Source of the DNA: Candidatus Melainabacteria bacterium
GTDB lineage: Bacteria > Cyanobacteriota > Vampirovibrionia > LMEP-6097
NCBI GenBank assembly: GCA_005110385.1
Contig: DUDT01000013.1
Location: 1-64,000, forward strand
DNA length: 64,000 nucleotides
Direction of reading: 5' to 3'
In this document: one piece after another, positions 17,505 to 26,721 of the stretch
Layout of the letters: every line of letters starts with the position of its first letter
How positions within the stretch are numbered: position 1 is the first letter of the stretch
Notes under the pieces: model-generated
The model's input: only the letters and a program-made list of their open reading frames with translations
What the model was told of the DNA's origin: nothing
Databases searched by the model: none
Program-made: the position numbers and the translations under genes

Positions 17505-18428
17505 ATGCAGACTATGGAACCAAAAACTCTAAGCCACTTTGAGCAACTCGAAGCTGAAAGCATACATATCATCAGAGAAGTGGTCGCAGAATTTAAAAAC
17601 CCTGTAATGCTTTATTCGGTAGGTAAGGATTCATCAGTAATGCTACATCTAGCTCGTAAAGCCTTTTACCCAGCAGCTATTCCCTTCCCTTTAATGCATA
17701 TAGATACTGGCTATAAATTTAAGGAAATGTATGAATTTAGAGATTCTTTTGCTAAAGAATTAGGGGCGAGGTTAATCATTAATCGGAATGAAGAGGCTAT
17801 CGCAAATAATATGAATCCTTTTAAATATGGAACTACTACTTGCTGCGGTGCACTGAAAACTGGTGGTCTTTTAGACGGCTTAAATAAACATGGCTTTGAT
17901 GCTGCTTTTGGGGGAGCTCGCAGAGATGAAGAAAAATCTAGAGCGAAAGAAAGAGTCTACTCCTTTAGAGATGGATTCGGACAGTGGGATCCAAAGAATC
18001 AACGCCCTGAATTATGGAATATTTATAACGCAAGAATCAACCCTGGAGAAAATATTCGAGTATTTCCTCTATCTAACTGGACTGAGCTTGATGTATGGGA
18101 ATATATTAAACTTGAAAATATTCCAATAGTTCCTATTTATTACGCTCAAGAAAGAGAAGTGGTTATTCGTAATGGCATTATTATACCTGTAGATTATAGC
18201 CATGAATACTTAAAACCTCGTGCTGGTGAAGAGGTTAAAGTTTTAAAATGCAGATTTCGCTCTCTTGGCTGCATGCCTTGTACTGGAGCAATAGAATCAT
18301 CTGCAATTGACATAGATGGAATCATAAATGAAGCTAAAATAGCCAAGAAATCCGAGCGCGAGAATCGTGTCATAGACTTAGGTTCAGATAGCTCAATGGA
18401 AGATAAAAAGAAAGAAGGATATTTTTAA
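17505..18428 (+). CDS. cysD: Sulfate adenylyltransferase small subunit
   Basis: ATP pyrophosphatase (PP-loop) subunit of ATP sulfurylase, producing adenosine 5'-phosphosulfate from sulfate. 307 residues, the CysD length. PP-loop [18 protein letters not shown] (about 38-55), [33 protein letters not shown] and the C-terminal [17 protein letters not shown] and KKEGYF tail are typical of CysD rather than of PAPS reductase. CysD normally works with the GTPase CysN/NodQ, but no cysN is adjacent here: ycf23 follows. The partner must be elsewhere or absent. Confidence 0.93.
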   Translation: MQTMEPKTLSHFEQLEAESIHIIREVVAEFKNPVMLYSVGKDSSVMLHLARKAFYPAAIPFPLMHIDTGYKFKEMYEFRDSFAKELGARLIINRNEEAIANNMNPFKYGTTTCCGALKTGGLLDGLNKHGFDAAFGGARRDEEKSRAKERVYSFRDGFGQWDPKNQRPELWNIYNARINPGENIRVFPLSNWTELDVWEYIKLENIPIVPIYYAQEREVVIRNGIIIPVDYSHEYLKPRAGEEVKVLKCRFRSLGCMPCTGAIESSAIDIDGIINEAKIAKKSERENRVIDLGSDSSMEDKKKEGYF

Positions 18429-18449
18429 GGACACCCTTTTCCCCTGTGA

Positions 18450-18461
18450 TATAATTTTTCC
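18450..18461 (+). promoter_or_regulatory. -10 box of ycf23, probable leaderless start
   Basis: TATAAT at 18450-18455, 6 nt (TTTTCC), then ATG 18462. No Shine-Dalgarno. Confidence 0.55.
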
Positions 18462-19256
18462 ATGCTAAGCCAAAAGAATTTTAGATACAACCTAATCAGA
18501 GAGTCACTTGAGACTAGATCATTCTTGAAGATAATCTCAGGTATAAATAATTTTGATAAAGAAAAAGTTTTAACAGTAGCTCGTGCTGTAAAAGCTGCTA
18601 ATGCTACAGCTATAGATATTTCAGCGAGAGAAGATATTATCATCGCAGTTAGAGAAATTTTAAAAGATACGGCTCTTGTAGTTTCATCAGTTAAAGTAGA
18701 AGAACTAAAAAGAGCTCAAGAACTTGGAGCTGACATACTTGAACTAGGTAATTTCGAAGCTCTTTATGAAGAAGGGGTTTATTTATCAGCCGCTGAAGTT
18801 CTTGCACTAGCTAAAGAACTTAGCGAAATTAAAATAGAAGGAACCTTACTCTCAGTAACTGTTCCAGGTCATTTAAATATTAATGAACAGGTTAAGCTAG
18901 CTGCAGATTTAGAAGACCTAGGAGTAGAGATTATTCAGACTGAAGGATCTTTACCGACAGACGCTAATAGCTCTAATACTCTTGGTGTTCTTCAGAAAGT
19001 CATGCTAACGCTTTCTAATACTATTGAGCTTAGTAAAAATCTTAAGAGGACCTTCATACTTACAGCTTCTGGTATAAGCCCAGATACAGCAGCTCTTGCT
19101 ATTACAGCTGGTGCCCATGGCATTGGAGTAGGTAAATACATCAATCGACTTGAATCAGAACTAGAAATGTTAGCTTCTATTAGACGTCTTCAAGAGTCAC
19201 TATCTATAACTCAGATCGAAAGAACTCTTCAAGAACAAGAACTGATCTTAAATTAA
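18462..19256 (+). CDS. DUF561/Ycf23-like TIM-barrel protein
   Basis: 264 residues. Reads as a (beta/alpha)8 protein: FLKIISGINNFDKEKVLTVA, ANATAIDISARED, GADILELGNFEALYEEG, LLSVTVPGHLNINEQVKLA, GVEIIQTEGSLP and TASGISPDTAALAITAGAHG with GIGVGKYINRLES at the end. This pattern matches Ycf23/DUF561, a family I know mainly from cyanobacteria and red-algal plastids, with no established function. It is one of the better lineage markers in the window. TATAAT is placed 6 nt from the ATG. Confidence 0.75.
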   Translation: MLSQKNFRYNLIRESLETRSFLKIISGINNFDKEKVLTVARAVKAANATAIDISAREDIIIAVREILKDTALVVSSVKVEELKRAQELGADILELGNFEALYEEGVYLSAAEVLALAKELSEIKIEGTLLSVTVPGHLNINEQVKLAADLEDLGVEIIQTEGSLPTDANSSNTLGVLQKVMLTLSNTIELSKNLKRTFILTASGISPDTAALAITAGAHGIGVGKYINRLESELEMLASIRRLQESLSITQIERTLQEQELILN

Positions 19257-19284
19257 TAAACCTAGCTTATAAAAGATACTAATT

Positions 19285-20427
19285 TTGCAGCCTTTAACGA
19301 CTAGGTACCTCAAACGAATTGACACCTATATATTTAGTGAATTCGTTTTACCTTTCTTAAGTGCAGGGGGTATTATAGCTGGAGTTTGGCTCGGAATAGA
19401 TCGATTTAAGCAAATATTCAAATTACTAGCTAGTGGTGATTACCCTTGGTACACTGGTTTTCTCATATTAGTTTTGGATATTCCAAAAATCGCCTTAAAT
19501 ATTTTACCGATCTGTATTTTACTTGCCTGCTTTCTTAGCTTCCAGAAACTCTCAATTCAAGCTGAGTTCACCGCGATGAAAGCTGCGGGAGCTAGCTACT
19601 TACGAATATTAAAGGCTGTTATGATCTTTGGTTTAATCGGTGTACTGAGTTGTTTTATCATAGCGGAGATTTTAATTCCTATAACTGCTCCCCTTAACGA
19701 TAATATTTTCAAATCCGCAAAAAAAAACAGGGAGACTAAAGAAATCAAAAGTTTCACTTACACTAAGCATTACCCGAATCAAGAAGTCCAACAAATATTT
19801 TATGTTAAATCAATTAAAGAAGACCTGCTTAGCAATTTAGTTATGGTTGATTTTAATCACAAAGGTTTAATTAATATACACCTTGCTAAAAATGCCAAGT
19901 GGGATGCAGAAGGACATGGCTGGAATTTAGAGAAAGGAAATTCTAGTTTTATTGATCGTGCAGCGATGGACGGAGATGAAGGTTTTAACCACATGGTCTC
20001 AAATTTTAAAACTAAATTTATAGAAAGTGAAACTAACCCTCTTAATTTAATTCATATTTATAAAAAAATACAGACTCTAAATGTTCTTGAAGTATGGGAA
20101 CTCATCAAGCTGCACGAAAAAAATAATATTGAAACTAGTGGTCTAAATTCCCTGAAAACTAATTTCCAGCAGCGTTTTGCATACCCATTTACAGCTCTGA
20201 TACTTGCTTTTATTGGTGCCCTTCTGGGCTTTAGCTCTAGAAGAGAATCACGTAACTGGAACTATATAACTCTTGGGCTAATAGTATTTTCTTTTTTTAT
20301 GTTCCAAGCTATTTTTACATCTTTTGGAGATTCTGGCAGGATGCCAGCTATACTTGCCATGTGGTTTCCAAATTTTCTATTATCACTAGTCGCCATCCTG
20401 ATTTCGTATTTTAAAACTACTAGATAA
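19285..20427 (+). CDS. LptF/LptG-family permease
   Basis: 380 residues. An N-terminal helix pair (YIFSEFVLPFLSAGGIIAGV), two more helices near 70-125, a large periplasmic domain of about 150 residues, and a C-terminal block of three helices starting RFAYPFTALILAFIGALLGF give the YjgP/YjgQ fold. LptF/LptG are the membrane subunits of the LPS exporter LptB2FG, implying a diderm envelope. Only one copy is present here, as in cyanobacteria, where a single LptF/G-like protein is usual. Start TTG 19285, 28 nt after the ycf23 stop. Confidence 0.88.
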   Translation: MQPLTTRYLKRIDTYIFSEFVLPFLSAGGIIAGVWLGIDRFKQIFKLLASGDYPWYTGFLILVLDIPKIALNILPICILLACFLSFQKLSIQAEFTAMKAAGASYLRILKAVMIFGLIGVLSCFIIAEILIPITAPLNDNIFKSAKKNRETKEIKSFTYTKHYPNQEVQQIFYVKSIKEDLLSNLVMVDFNHKGLINIHLAKNAKWDAEGHGWNLEKGNSSFIDRAAMDGDEGFNHMVSNFKTKFIESETNPLNLIHIYKKIQTLNVLEVWELIKLHEKNNIETSGLNSLKTNFQQRFAYPFTALILAFIGALLGFSSRRESRNWNYITLGLIVFSFFMFQAIFTSFGDSGRMPAILAMWFPNFLLSLVAILISYFKTTR

Positions 20428-20448
20428 ATCAATTGCTATCATAGACAG

Positions 20449-20483
20449 CAAAAATGCAGAAATTGAAGTTCGCAAGCAATGCC
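20449..20483 (+). repeat. Fragment of the palindromic element at the dnaG start
   Basis: AAAAATGCAGAAATTGAAGT followed by TCGCAAGCAATGCC matches the right end of the element (AAAACGCAGAAATTGGAGTTCGGCAGCAGTGCC) with a few changes. One change creates an ATG (20454) in frame with dnaG, so the element may have supplied an apparent upstream start. Confidence 0.65.
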
Positions 20484-20507
20484 ATTAAGGCTAAAATAGA
20501 TAATCTA

Positions 20508-22346
20508 ATGTCATCGCCAATCAATGAAATTAAAGAGAAAGCTGACATAGTAGAACTTATCGCTGATCATATCCCAGTGAAAAGAACTGGAGCTAGCTAT
20601 GTGGCCAAATGCCCTTTTCACAATGACACCAAACCTTCAATGCATATCAGCTCACAGAAAGGCATATATAAGTGCTTTGCCTGTGGTGCTGGAGGAGACG
20701 TTTTTAAGTTCTGGTCTGAATATCATAATAAGGATTTTTCTGAAACTCTAAAAGACTTAGCCTTAAAATATGGAGTAACTTTAAATCAGCATCCAGAGAA
20801 TGTCGGTAAACAAAAACTACAGAATGAATATTTACAAATTTATTCTGTAACAGCCGATTATTATCATGAAAAACTTTTAGGCGCTGAATCTGCTGAACTG
20901 TGTAGGAATTATCTCAGCGAAAGGCAGATAGATTTAAATACGATTAAGAATTTCAGGATCGGCTATTCACCGACATCTAAAGATGATTGGGGATTTTTAG
21001 TTAAGCACTTAACGGGAAAATTAAAAATCAGCGAAGAGGCGATTTTTAAGTCTGGGCTTGCTATTCATCATGAAAAATCAGGGAAATATTATGATCGCTT
21101 CAGAGATCGACTGATGATCCCCATTACTAATGAGAAGGATGACATTGTCGGCTTCGGGGCAAGGATTTTAGAAGATAAAGCAGATGTTCCTAAATATATT
21201 AATTCGCCTGAAACTGATATATATCATAAAGGTGATGAATTATTCGGTCTCTCACTTGCGAAGAAAGCTATTAAGGAAAAGGATTTCGTCATTTTAGTTG
21301 AAGGCTACTTCGATCAAATAGCCTTATATAAAGAGGGGTTTAAAAATACAGTCGCTAATCAGGGAACGGCACTCACCCCTAAACAAGCCAAGCTTTTACT
21401 AAAGTATTCTTCTAGTAAGAGCATTTATCTTTGCTTAGATAACGATAAGGCTGGTGAATTAGCCAAGGAAAGGGCTTTTGAAGTTATTATGCAAATCGCA
21501 GCTGAACTAAACCCTGAAATTAAAGTGATAGATTTACAAACAGCAAAAGATCCCGATGATTTTATAAAACTCTTTGGCACTAAGAATCTTGAGCTTGAAA
21601 TTCAAAATGCTAAATCATTTATCGACTATAAAACAGATAAATTAATAGCTGAATTTAAAAAAGAGGAATTTGGACCTAGAGAAAAAGCTAACTTTATTTC
21701 TAAAATGTCTCGCTTTCTATATTTTATTAATAATAAAATTGAATTAAACGCTTATATACAGAAACTAGCTGCAAGACTGGATCTCAGCAGTAATATCCTT
21801 GAAGAGCAGATCAGGAAAGAGTTTAAAAACCTGTCTAGGGAAGCTAATGCTAATCAGTCCTTCAGCACACAGAACCAAAATTCTAAAAAGCATTCTTCGA
21901 TCAACTCAGATCCATTAAGCAGATTTGATATAGAGCTTTTAGCTATTATGCTTGATGACAGAAGACTGCTAGAAGAGTTTATGGCAAATGAGTATAACTT
22001 AAATAAAGAAGAACACCAAATGATACTTTCAGCTTTAGTAGATGTAAGCTTTGAAAATCCCGATGATGACACGAATAGTAAATTTAAAAAACTTAAAAAT
22101 CATGAATCACTTGAAGACCTTAAGTACTCTAGTGATTTAGCTGAGATAGCCATGGAATTAGAATCTGATAAAAAGCAGTACTTAACTCGCTTTAATGAAA
22201 TAATTTCAGTTTTAAGAAAACAAAAATCAGAAATTCTCAAACGTAAACTAGATAAAGAATTACAAGAAGCAGAAAAAAATAGAGACGAAGAAAATATCCA
22301 GAGACTACTTAGAGAAATTCAGCAGCTTTTAAAAGAATCTTCCTAA
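20508..22346 (+). CDS. dnaG: DNA primase
   Basis: Synthesises RNA primers at the replication fork. From ATG 20508 ([20 protein letters not shown]) it is 612 residues. Zinc finger [12 protein letters not shown]...[15 protein letters not shown] (about 33-68), TOPRIM block [18 protein letters not shown] and [10 protein letters not shown], and a C-terminal helicase-binding region follow in order. A start at ATG 20454 adds 18 residues encoded mostly by element sequence; TAAAAT (20492-20497) just before 20508 favours the shorter protein. The 3' end overlaps rplT tail-to-tail by 4 bp. Confidence 0.95.
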   Translation: MSSPINEIKEKADIVELIADHIPVKRTGASYVAKCPFHNDTKPSMHISSQKGIYKCFACGAGGDVFKFWSEYHNKDFSETLKDLALKYGVTLNQHPENVGKQKLQNEYLQIYSVTADYYHEKLLGAESAELCRNYLSERQIDLNTIKNFRIGYSPTSKDDWGFLVKHLTGKLKISEEAIFKSGLAIHHEKSGKYYDRFRDRLMIPITNEKDDIVGFGARILEDKADVPKYINSPETDIYHKGDELFGLSLAKKAIKEKDFVILVEGYFDQIALYKEGFKNTVANQGTALTPKQAKLLLKYSSSKSIYLCLDNDKAGELAKERAFEVIMQIAAELNPEIKVIDLQTAKDPDDFIKLFGTKNLELEIQNAKSFIDYKTDKLIAEFKKEEFGPREKANFISKMSRFLYFINNKIELNAYIQKLAARLDLSSNILEEQIRKEFKNLSREANANQSFSTQNQNSKKHSSINSDPLSRFDIELLAIMLDDRRLLEEFMANEYNLNKEEHQMILSALVDVSFENPDDDTNSKFKKLKNHESLEDLKYSSDLAEIAMELESDKKQYLTRFNEIISVLRKQKSEILKRKLDKELQEAEKNRDEENIQRLLREIQQLLKESS

Positions 22347-22708
22347 GCAGCAACTGCGATAATAGCAGCTTTAGCCTTCTCTACTAATTTAGCAAAAGCG
22401 ATCTTATCATTAACAGCGATATCTGCAAGCATTTTTCTATTAATAATGATGTTAGCTTTACTTAAACCATTAATAAGCTGACTATAAGAAATGCCTAGCT
22501 CTCTTGCAGCAGCATTAATCCTCTGAATCCAAAGTCCTCTAAAATCTCTTTTTTTAAGCTTTCTACCGATGTAAGCCTTCTTAAGACCTTTCATCATAGA
22601 CTGCATAGCAGCAACGAAGATCTTACTTCTGCTACCAGCATAACCTTTGGTAAGTTTTAATACCTTCTTATGTTTTTTTCTATTTACGTTACCTCTTGTG
22701 ACTCTCAT
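22343..22708 (-). CDS. rplT: 50S ribosomal protein L20
   Basis: 121 residues, normal length. [31 protein letters not shown] and [20 protein letters not shown] are diagnostic. Binds 23S rRNA early in 50S assembly. Lies 46 bp downstream of rpmI, the conserved L35-L20 pair; infC, which often precedes them, is not here. Confidence 0.98.
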   Translation of the reverse strand: MRVTRGNVNRKKHKKVLKLTKGYAGSRSKIFVAAMQSMMKGLKKAYIGRKLKKRDFRGLWIQRINAAARELGISYSQLINGLSKANIIINRKMLADIAVNDKIAFAKLVEKAKAAIIAVAA

Positions 22709-22754
22709 GACTTACCTCTTGAAAAATAAAATTCCTAAATTCTTTTACATAAAA

Positions 22755-22967
22755 CTATCTCGCGTACTTAGTATACGGGAACATAGACATAATTCTCTCC
22801 ATTTGAGATTCATGCACTTCGCCCTCTGGCTTTCTTAGACGTCTTTTATGTTTAGCAGACATACCTGTATTCAAATGGCTGATACCACCTTTCTTAAAAG
22901 TTAGCTTACCTGTGCCAGTTAACTTGAATCTTTTCTTTGCCGATTTATTAGTCTTACGCTTTGACAT
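22755..22967 (-). CDS. rpmI: 50S ribosomal protein L35
   Basis: 70 residues, strongly basic. KTNKSAKKRFKLTGTGKLTF and the C-terminal MFPYTKYAR fit L35. First gene of the rpmI-rplT pair. No autoregulatory L20-binding fold could be recognised in the short leader. Confidence 0.96.
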   Translation of the reverse strand: MSKRKTNKSAKKRFKLTGTGKLTFKKGGISHLNTGMSAKHKRRLRKPEGEVHESQMERIMSMFPYTKYAR

Positions 22968-23082
22968 ACTGAAAGTAAAATCTTAACAAGTTTTATAGAG
23001 AAAAGTCAGATAATTTATATTAAAACAATATTTAGGTCATATATATAATTTATTATTCTCATATCAACTCGGTACTACATAG

Positions 23083-23724
23083 ATGCCTCAACCAACAATC
23101 ATATTCAAACATTACTCTGATCTAGATTCCACTATGAACGAAGCCAAAAGGCTTATCAAAGAAAGTTCTGAATATAAATCAGGTTCGATAATCTGCATAA
23201 GTGCAGATTATCAGTCACAGGGACGCGGTCAGCATGGTAAAAGCTGGGCATCGCCACGTGAAGCTGGTCTCTATGTATCTTTAGTCAGCGATCTTAAAAC
23301 TCCAGCAGAGAACTCATCGATATTGGCGACTGAACTCTGTATTAGATCATTAGAAGAAGGTCTAAAGCGAGTTTCGCAGCAGTCTTTAAAAGAAAGCGCT
23401 GAAAAAGCGGTTATAGAAGTATCTCCAGAATTTAAACTAAAACCACTTAACGACATATACGTTAATAACTGCAAGCTAGCTGGAATACTCCTAGAAAGAT
23501 TTGTTTTTAAAGATACTGAATACCATACAGTAGGCATAGGTATTAATCTTTATAAAAGTAGTTATCAGTTAAAAGAAAGTTCTCTTGAGATACCGAAGGC
23601 AATGCCTATCAGCCTAGAAGAGATTACTAGCATTAACATCACTCAGAACTTAGCAAAATCCTTATTACATGACTTATCTGAAAACTTTTCAAAATACTTT
23701 TATTTATCCACACAAGAATATTAA
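23083..23724 (+). CDS. birA: Biotin-protein ligase, single-domain
   Basis: 213 residues. Biotinyl-AMP-forming ligase acting on carboxyl-carrier proteins. DSTMNEAKRLI, ADYQSQGRGQHGKSWASPR (GRGRxGRxW-type loop, about 46-64), LNDIYVNNCKLAGILLERF and HTVGIGINL fit the BirA catalytic domain. The usual KWPND motif reads KPLND here, losing the tryptophan. No N-terminal HTH, so it is not a repressor. No substrate gene (accB, pycB) is adjacent. Confidence 0.88.
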   Translation: MPQPTIIFKHYSDLDSTMNEAKRLIKESSEYKSGSIICISADYQSQGRGQHGKSWASPREAGLYVSLVSDLKTPAENSSILATELCIRSLEEGLKRVSQQSLKESAEKAVIEVSPEFKLKPLNDIYVNNCKLAGILLERFVFKDTEYHTVGIGINLYKSSYQLKESSLEIPKAMPISLEEITSINITQNLAKSLLHDLSENFSKYFYLSTQEY

Positions 23725-23791
23725 TGTTTCATTTATAAAAAATACAAGAATTATTTTTGAAAGCATTTTATAATTTAAACTCGATCTGAGA

Positions 23792-23868
23792 CGGGACATG
23801 GCTCAGCTTGGTAGAGCGCTTCGCTTGGGACGAAGAGGTCGCAGGTTCAAATCCTGCTGTCCCGACCA
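23792..23868 (+). tRNA. tRNA-Pro (UGG)
   Basis: A full cloverleaf can be drawn: acceptor CGGGACA with TGTCCCG, D-stem GCTC/GAGC, anticodon stem CTTCG/CGAAG with loop CTTGGGA (anticodon TGG), T-arm GCAGG TTCAAAT CCTGC, discriminator A and an encoded CCA. A TATAAT at 23769-23774 lies a suitable distance upstream. Confidence 0.97.
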
Positions 23869-23889
23869 TTTTTATTAATTAAAACGAAC

Positions 23890-25233
23890 TCAGGCAGCAA
23901 ACGACAGTTCAGCAAAGCGAATCTCTGGTGCAAAAAAGTCTCCTGAGTTAGATGACTTTATCTCAGAGCCAATAAGCATAATATCTTTCAGCATCTGATA
24001 AAAATTACCCTTTACCGTAGTCTCTTTAAAACTAAACTGTTTAGCCCCATCCTCTAAAACATAGCCAGCGACACCGAAAGAGAAATCTCCCGAAATTAAA
24101 TTAGCACCAGAATGAAGACCATCTAGTCTTGTGATATAGAGAAGTCGTCCTTTATAAAGCTCTGCAGGCAAGCTCAAACCAGCAGCGATTTCTGGCTGAT
24201 GCAGCTGCACATCTAAAGATGACTTAGGACTTCTTTTAGCATGGCCAGAGCTTTTAGTTCCAAAAAAATTAGCCGTATATGAATTATAGATACCATCAAT
24301 AAAATATCCATTTTCAATAAGAGTATGATTAGATGTAGCCACTCCCTCATCATCAATTAAAACACGCCCCAGTCCATAAGCAGCTCTAGGTCTATCGTAG
24401 ACACTCAGTAAAGGTGAGGCTATCAAAGAATTTCGCTGTTTCCATAATGGATTAAGTTCTTTACGAGCAGCTTCTGAAGAAAAAATCACACTAAAAGTAT
24501 GAAACATCTCTTCAAAAGTTTCAGGATTAAAAACCACGTCATAGCGTCCATTACTTAATGGCCCAGCATCGAGCATAGCTAAACTTTCTTCATAAACTTT
24601 TTTAGCCATTTCACGAGGATTAATTTCATTTAAATTCGGATAGCTATAACTAATATAATCAAAAGCCTGCTTATTTTCATGCTCAAGTAAACATGAACTA
24701 GTGGCTCTTACTTGCTTGCGCGATAGCTGAGATTTTACGCCTTTAGAATTCCTTATAAAAGTCCTTGCATTAGAAAATGCTAAACCATTATAGGGAACAG
24801 ATTTTACTCGATCAGATAAACTAAAAACTTCATTTTCTAATTCTCTAGCTAAAGCTAATTTTTCTTCTATCGTAATACCTAATTCTTGATTGAATTCTAC
24901 ATTATCATCTATTACATTAATAGTTTCTAGAGCTAAAAGCTGCTTGGGATTAGGATTAGAAAACTTAAGAGTTAACATAGCCTGCTCACAGACAGCCTTT
25001 AAAGATTCCGAGTCTAGGGCTTCCGTATAGCTCATTCCCACTTTTCCATCTAAAAATAATCTAAGCCCAAGTACTTGATTCTGAGTAACTTTCTGCTCTA
25101 AAACTTTTCCTTTATCGTGGGAATAAATTTCAGAATTAGAATCTTTCATCAGCACTTCATAATCATTCACGCCAAGCTGCTTACAATTAGCAAGGATTTC
25201 TTCCAAAACTAAATCTACTTTTCTATCAGTCAT
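23890..25233 (-). CDS. pmbA: TldE/PmbA subunit of the TldD-TldE protease
   Basis: 447 residues. Partner of TldD in a metalloprotease that degrades unfolded or small peptides and matures peptide natural products in several bacteria. The C-terminal half carries YDRPRAAYGLGRVLIDDEGV and GDFSFGVAGYVLEDG, typical of PmbA; it lacks the HExxxH site, as expected of the TldE subunit. Its start abuts the tldD stop (shared base at 25233), so they are translated as a unit. Confidence 0.93.
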   Translation of the reverse strand: MTDRKVDLVLEEILANCKQLGVNDYEVLMKDSNSEIYSHDKGKVLEQKVTQNQVLGLRLFLDGKVGMSYTEALDSESLKAVCEQAMLTLKFSNPNPKQLLALETINVIDDNVEFNQELGITIEEKLALARELENEVFSLSDRVKSVPYNGLAFSNARTFIRNSKGVKSQLSRKQVRATSSCLLEHENKQAFDYISYSYPNLNEINPREMAKKVYEESLAMLDAGPLSNGRYDVVFNPETFEEMFHTFSVIFSSEAARKELNPLWKQRNSLIASPLLSVYDRPRAAYGLGRVLIDDEGVATSNHTLIENGYFIDGIYNSYTANFFGTKSSGHAKRSPKSSLDVQLHQPEIAAGLSLPAELYKGRLLYITRLDGLHSGANLISGDFSFGVAGYVLEDGAKQFSFKETTVKGNFYQMLKDIMLIGSEIKSSNSGDFFAPEIRFAELSFAA

Positions 25234-26621
25234 TACGAAAGCTCCCCACCTACTAATATCTCATCAACTTTAAGAGGCGGCTGTCCTACAGTCACTGGAA
25301 CAGAACCACTGACCGAACCGCACATTCCAGCTGCGAGTTCTAATTCTTTACCGACCATGGAAATTCTCTGTAATATTTCAGGGCCAGTACCGATTAAAGT
25401 CGCTCCCTTAACGGGCCTAGTCAGTTTACCATTTTCGATTAAATAACCACTATTCACAGCGAAATTAAACTCACCGGTACCAGGAATCACACTACCACCA
25501 CCGAGACTCTCAGCGTAGAGACCATAATCTATAGAAGAAATTAATTCATCTCGAGAAAAATTACCTGGGCAAATAAAAGTATTACGCATGCGCGATGCTG
25601 GTGCATAACGATAGCTTTCACGTCTAGCAGAGGCACTCAGTGGATACTGAGTTTTTAAATGCCCGACATAATCGACTAGAAAATTTTTTAAAACCCCATT
25701 TACAATTAAATCAGTACGCTTGGTTTGACGCCCCTCATCATCGATTCCAATGCTGCCCCACTTATCAGCAATGGTTCCATCATCTACCGCAGTAACTGCT
25801 GAATTTGCGATCTGCTGATTCATCTTATCCCAAAAAACACTAGAACGCCTTTGGACACTAGTAGTCTCTAAAAGATGCCCGCAGGCTTCATGAAAAATAA
25901 CACCACCAAAAGCATTTTCTAAAATAACTGGCATTTTCCCAGCTGGGCAGGGTATCGCAGAAAGCTTTCTTAATGCTCTTGAAACGACTTTCTCTCCAAG
26001 ACTCTTAGAATCTAACTGACGGATAAAATCCATATCCATAGTAGCTCCAGGAGCTTCATAAGCATCCTCTCTTAAATTACCGTCCTCGGCGATAGCAGTT
26101 ACGCTGAGGCGAATATAATTACGAGTATCAGAAATATTTAAACCTTCTGAATTATAAATCTGCACTTCCTGCCTGCTTTGTGCGAGATTTAAATTTACCT
26201 GAATAAGCTTCTCACTCAAAGAACGCATCTGCCTATCCATACTTAATAAAAATTCGATTTTTTCTTGCCAGTCTTCATTCTTTAAACCAGAGCTTAAATC
26301 ACTCCCCAAAAGGGTTTTAGTAAATGGCAATGCAAGCTTTTCTTTAGAGGGATTAGCAGTAGACTTAAGATTAGAAACTATTTTTAACAGCTCTAACTCA
26401 TCTAAAGTACTTGCTGTACCGTAATAAACTTCAGAACCATAAATCAGGCGTATACCTAAACCAAAATCTATACCAGAGTTAATCGAATCTAGCTGCTTAG
26501 AAGCCTGCTTAAAAGTTAAATGATTTTTTCTTTCTATAAAAATATCACAGAAATCAGCTCCTTGCCTCAACGCATGGTTAATAAGATTCTCTGCGATTTT
26601 AGGATCTAAAAGAGGTTCCAT
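25233..26621 (-). CDS. tldD: TldD, catalytic subunit of the TldD-TldE protease
   Basis: 462 residues. Zinc motif FHEACGHLLE (HExxxH, about 243-248) is present, with DDEGRQTKRTDLIVNGVLKN and ASARRESYRYAPASRMRNTF downstream, all TldD signatures. TATAAT lies 13 nt before the ATG. Forms a heterodimer with the overlapping PmbA. No peptide-precursor gene is recognisable next to it, so a general proteolytic role is the default. Confidence 0.94.
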   Translation of the reverse strand: MEPLLDPKIAENLINHALRQGADFCDIFIERKNHLTFKQASKQLDSINSGIDFGLGIRLIYGSEVYYGTASTLDELELLKIVSNLKSTANPSKEKLALPFTKTLLGSDLSSGLKNEDWQEKIEFLLSMDRQMRSLSEKLIQVNLNLAQSRQEVQIYNSEGLNISDTRNYIRLSVTAIAEDGNLREDAYEAPGATMDMDFIRQLDSKSLGEKVVSRALRKLSAIPCPAGKMPVILENAFGGVIFHEACGHLLETTSVQRRSSVFWDKMNQQIANSAVTAVDDGTIADKWGSIGIDDEGRQTKRTDLIVNGVLKNFLVDYVGHLKTQYPLSASARRESYRYAPASRMRNTFICPGNFSRDELISSIDYGLYAESLGGGSVIPGTGEFNFAVNSGYLIENGKLTRPVKGATLIGTGPEILQRISMVGKELELAAGMCGSVSGSVPVTVGQPPLKVDEILVGGELS

Positions 26622-26721
26622 AAGTCTTAATCATATTATAGAACGCATCCCCTCCCTCCATTAATTGTATTGTGGCAAGCTCCCAAAATTAAGAAACAGC
26701 AGTTCCACTTTTATTCATGTT

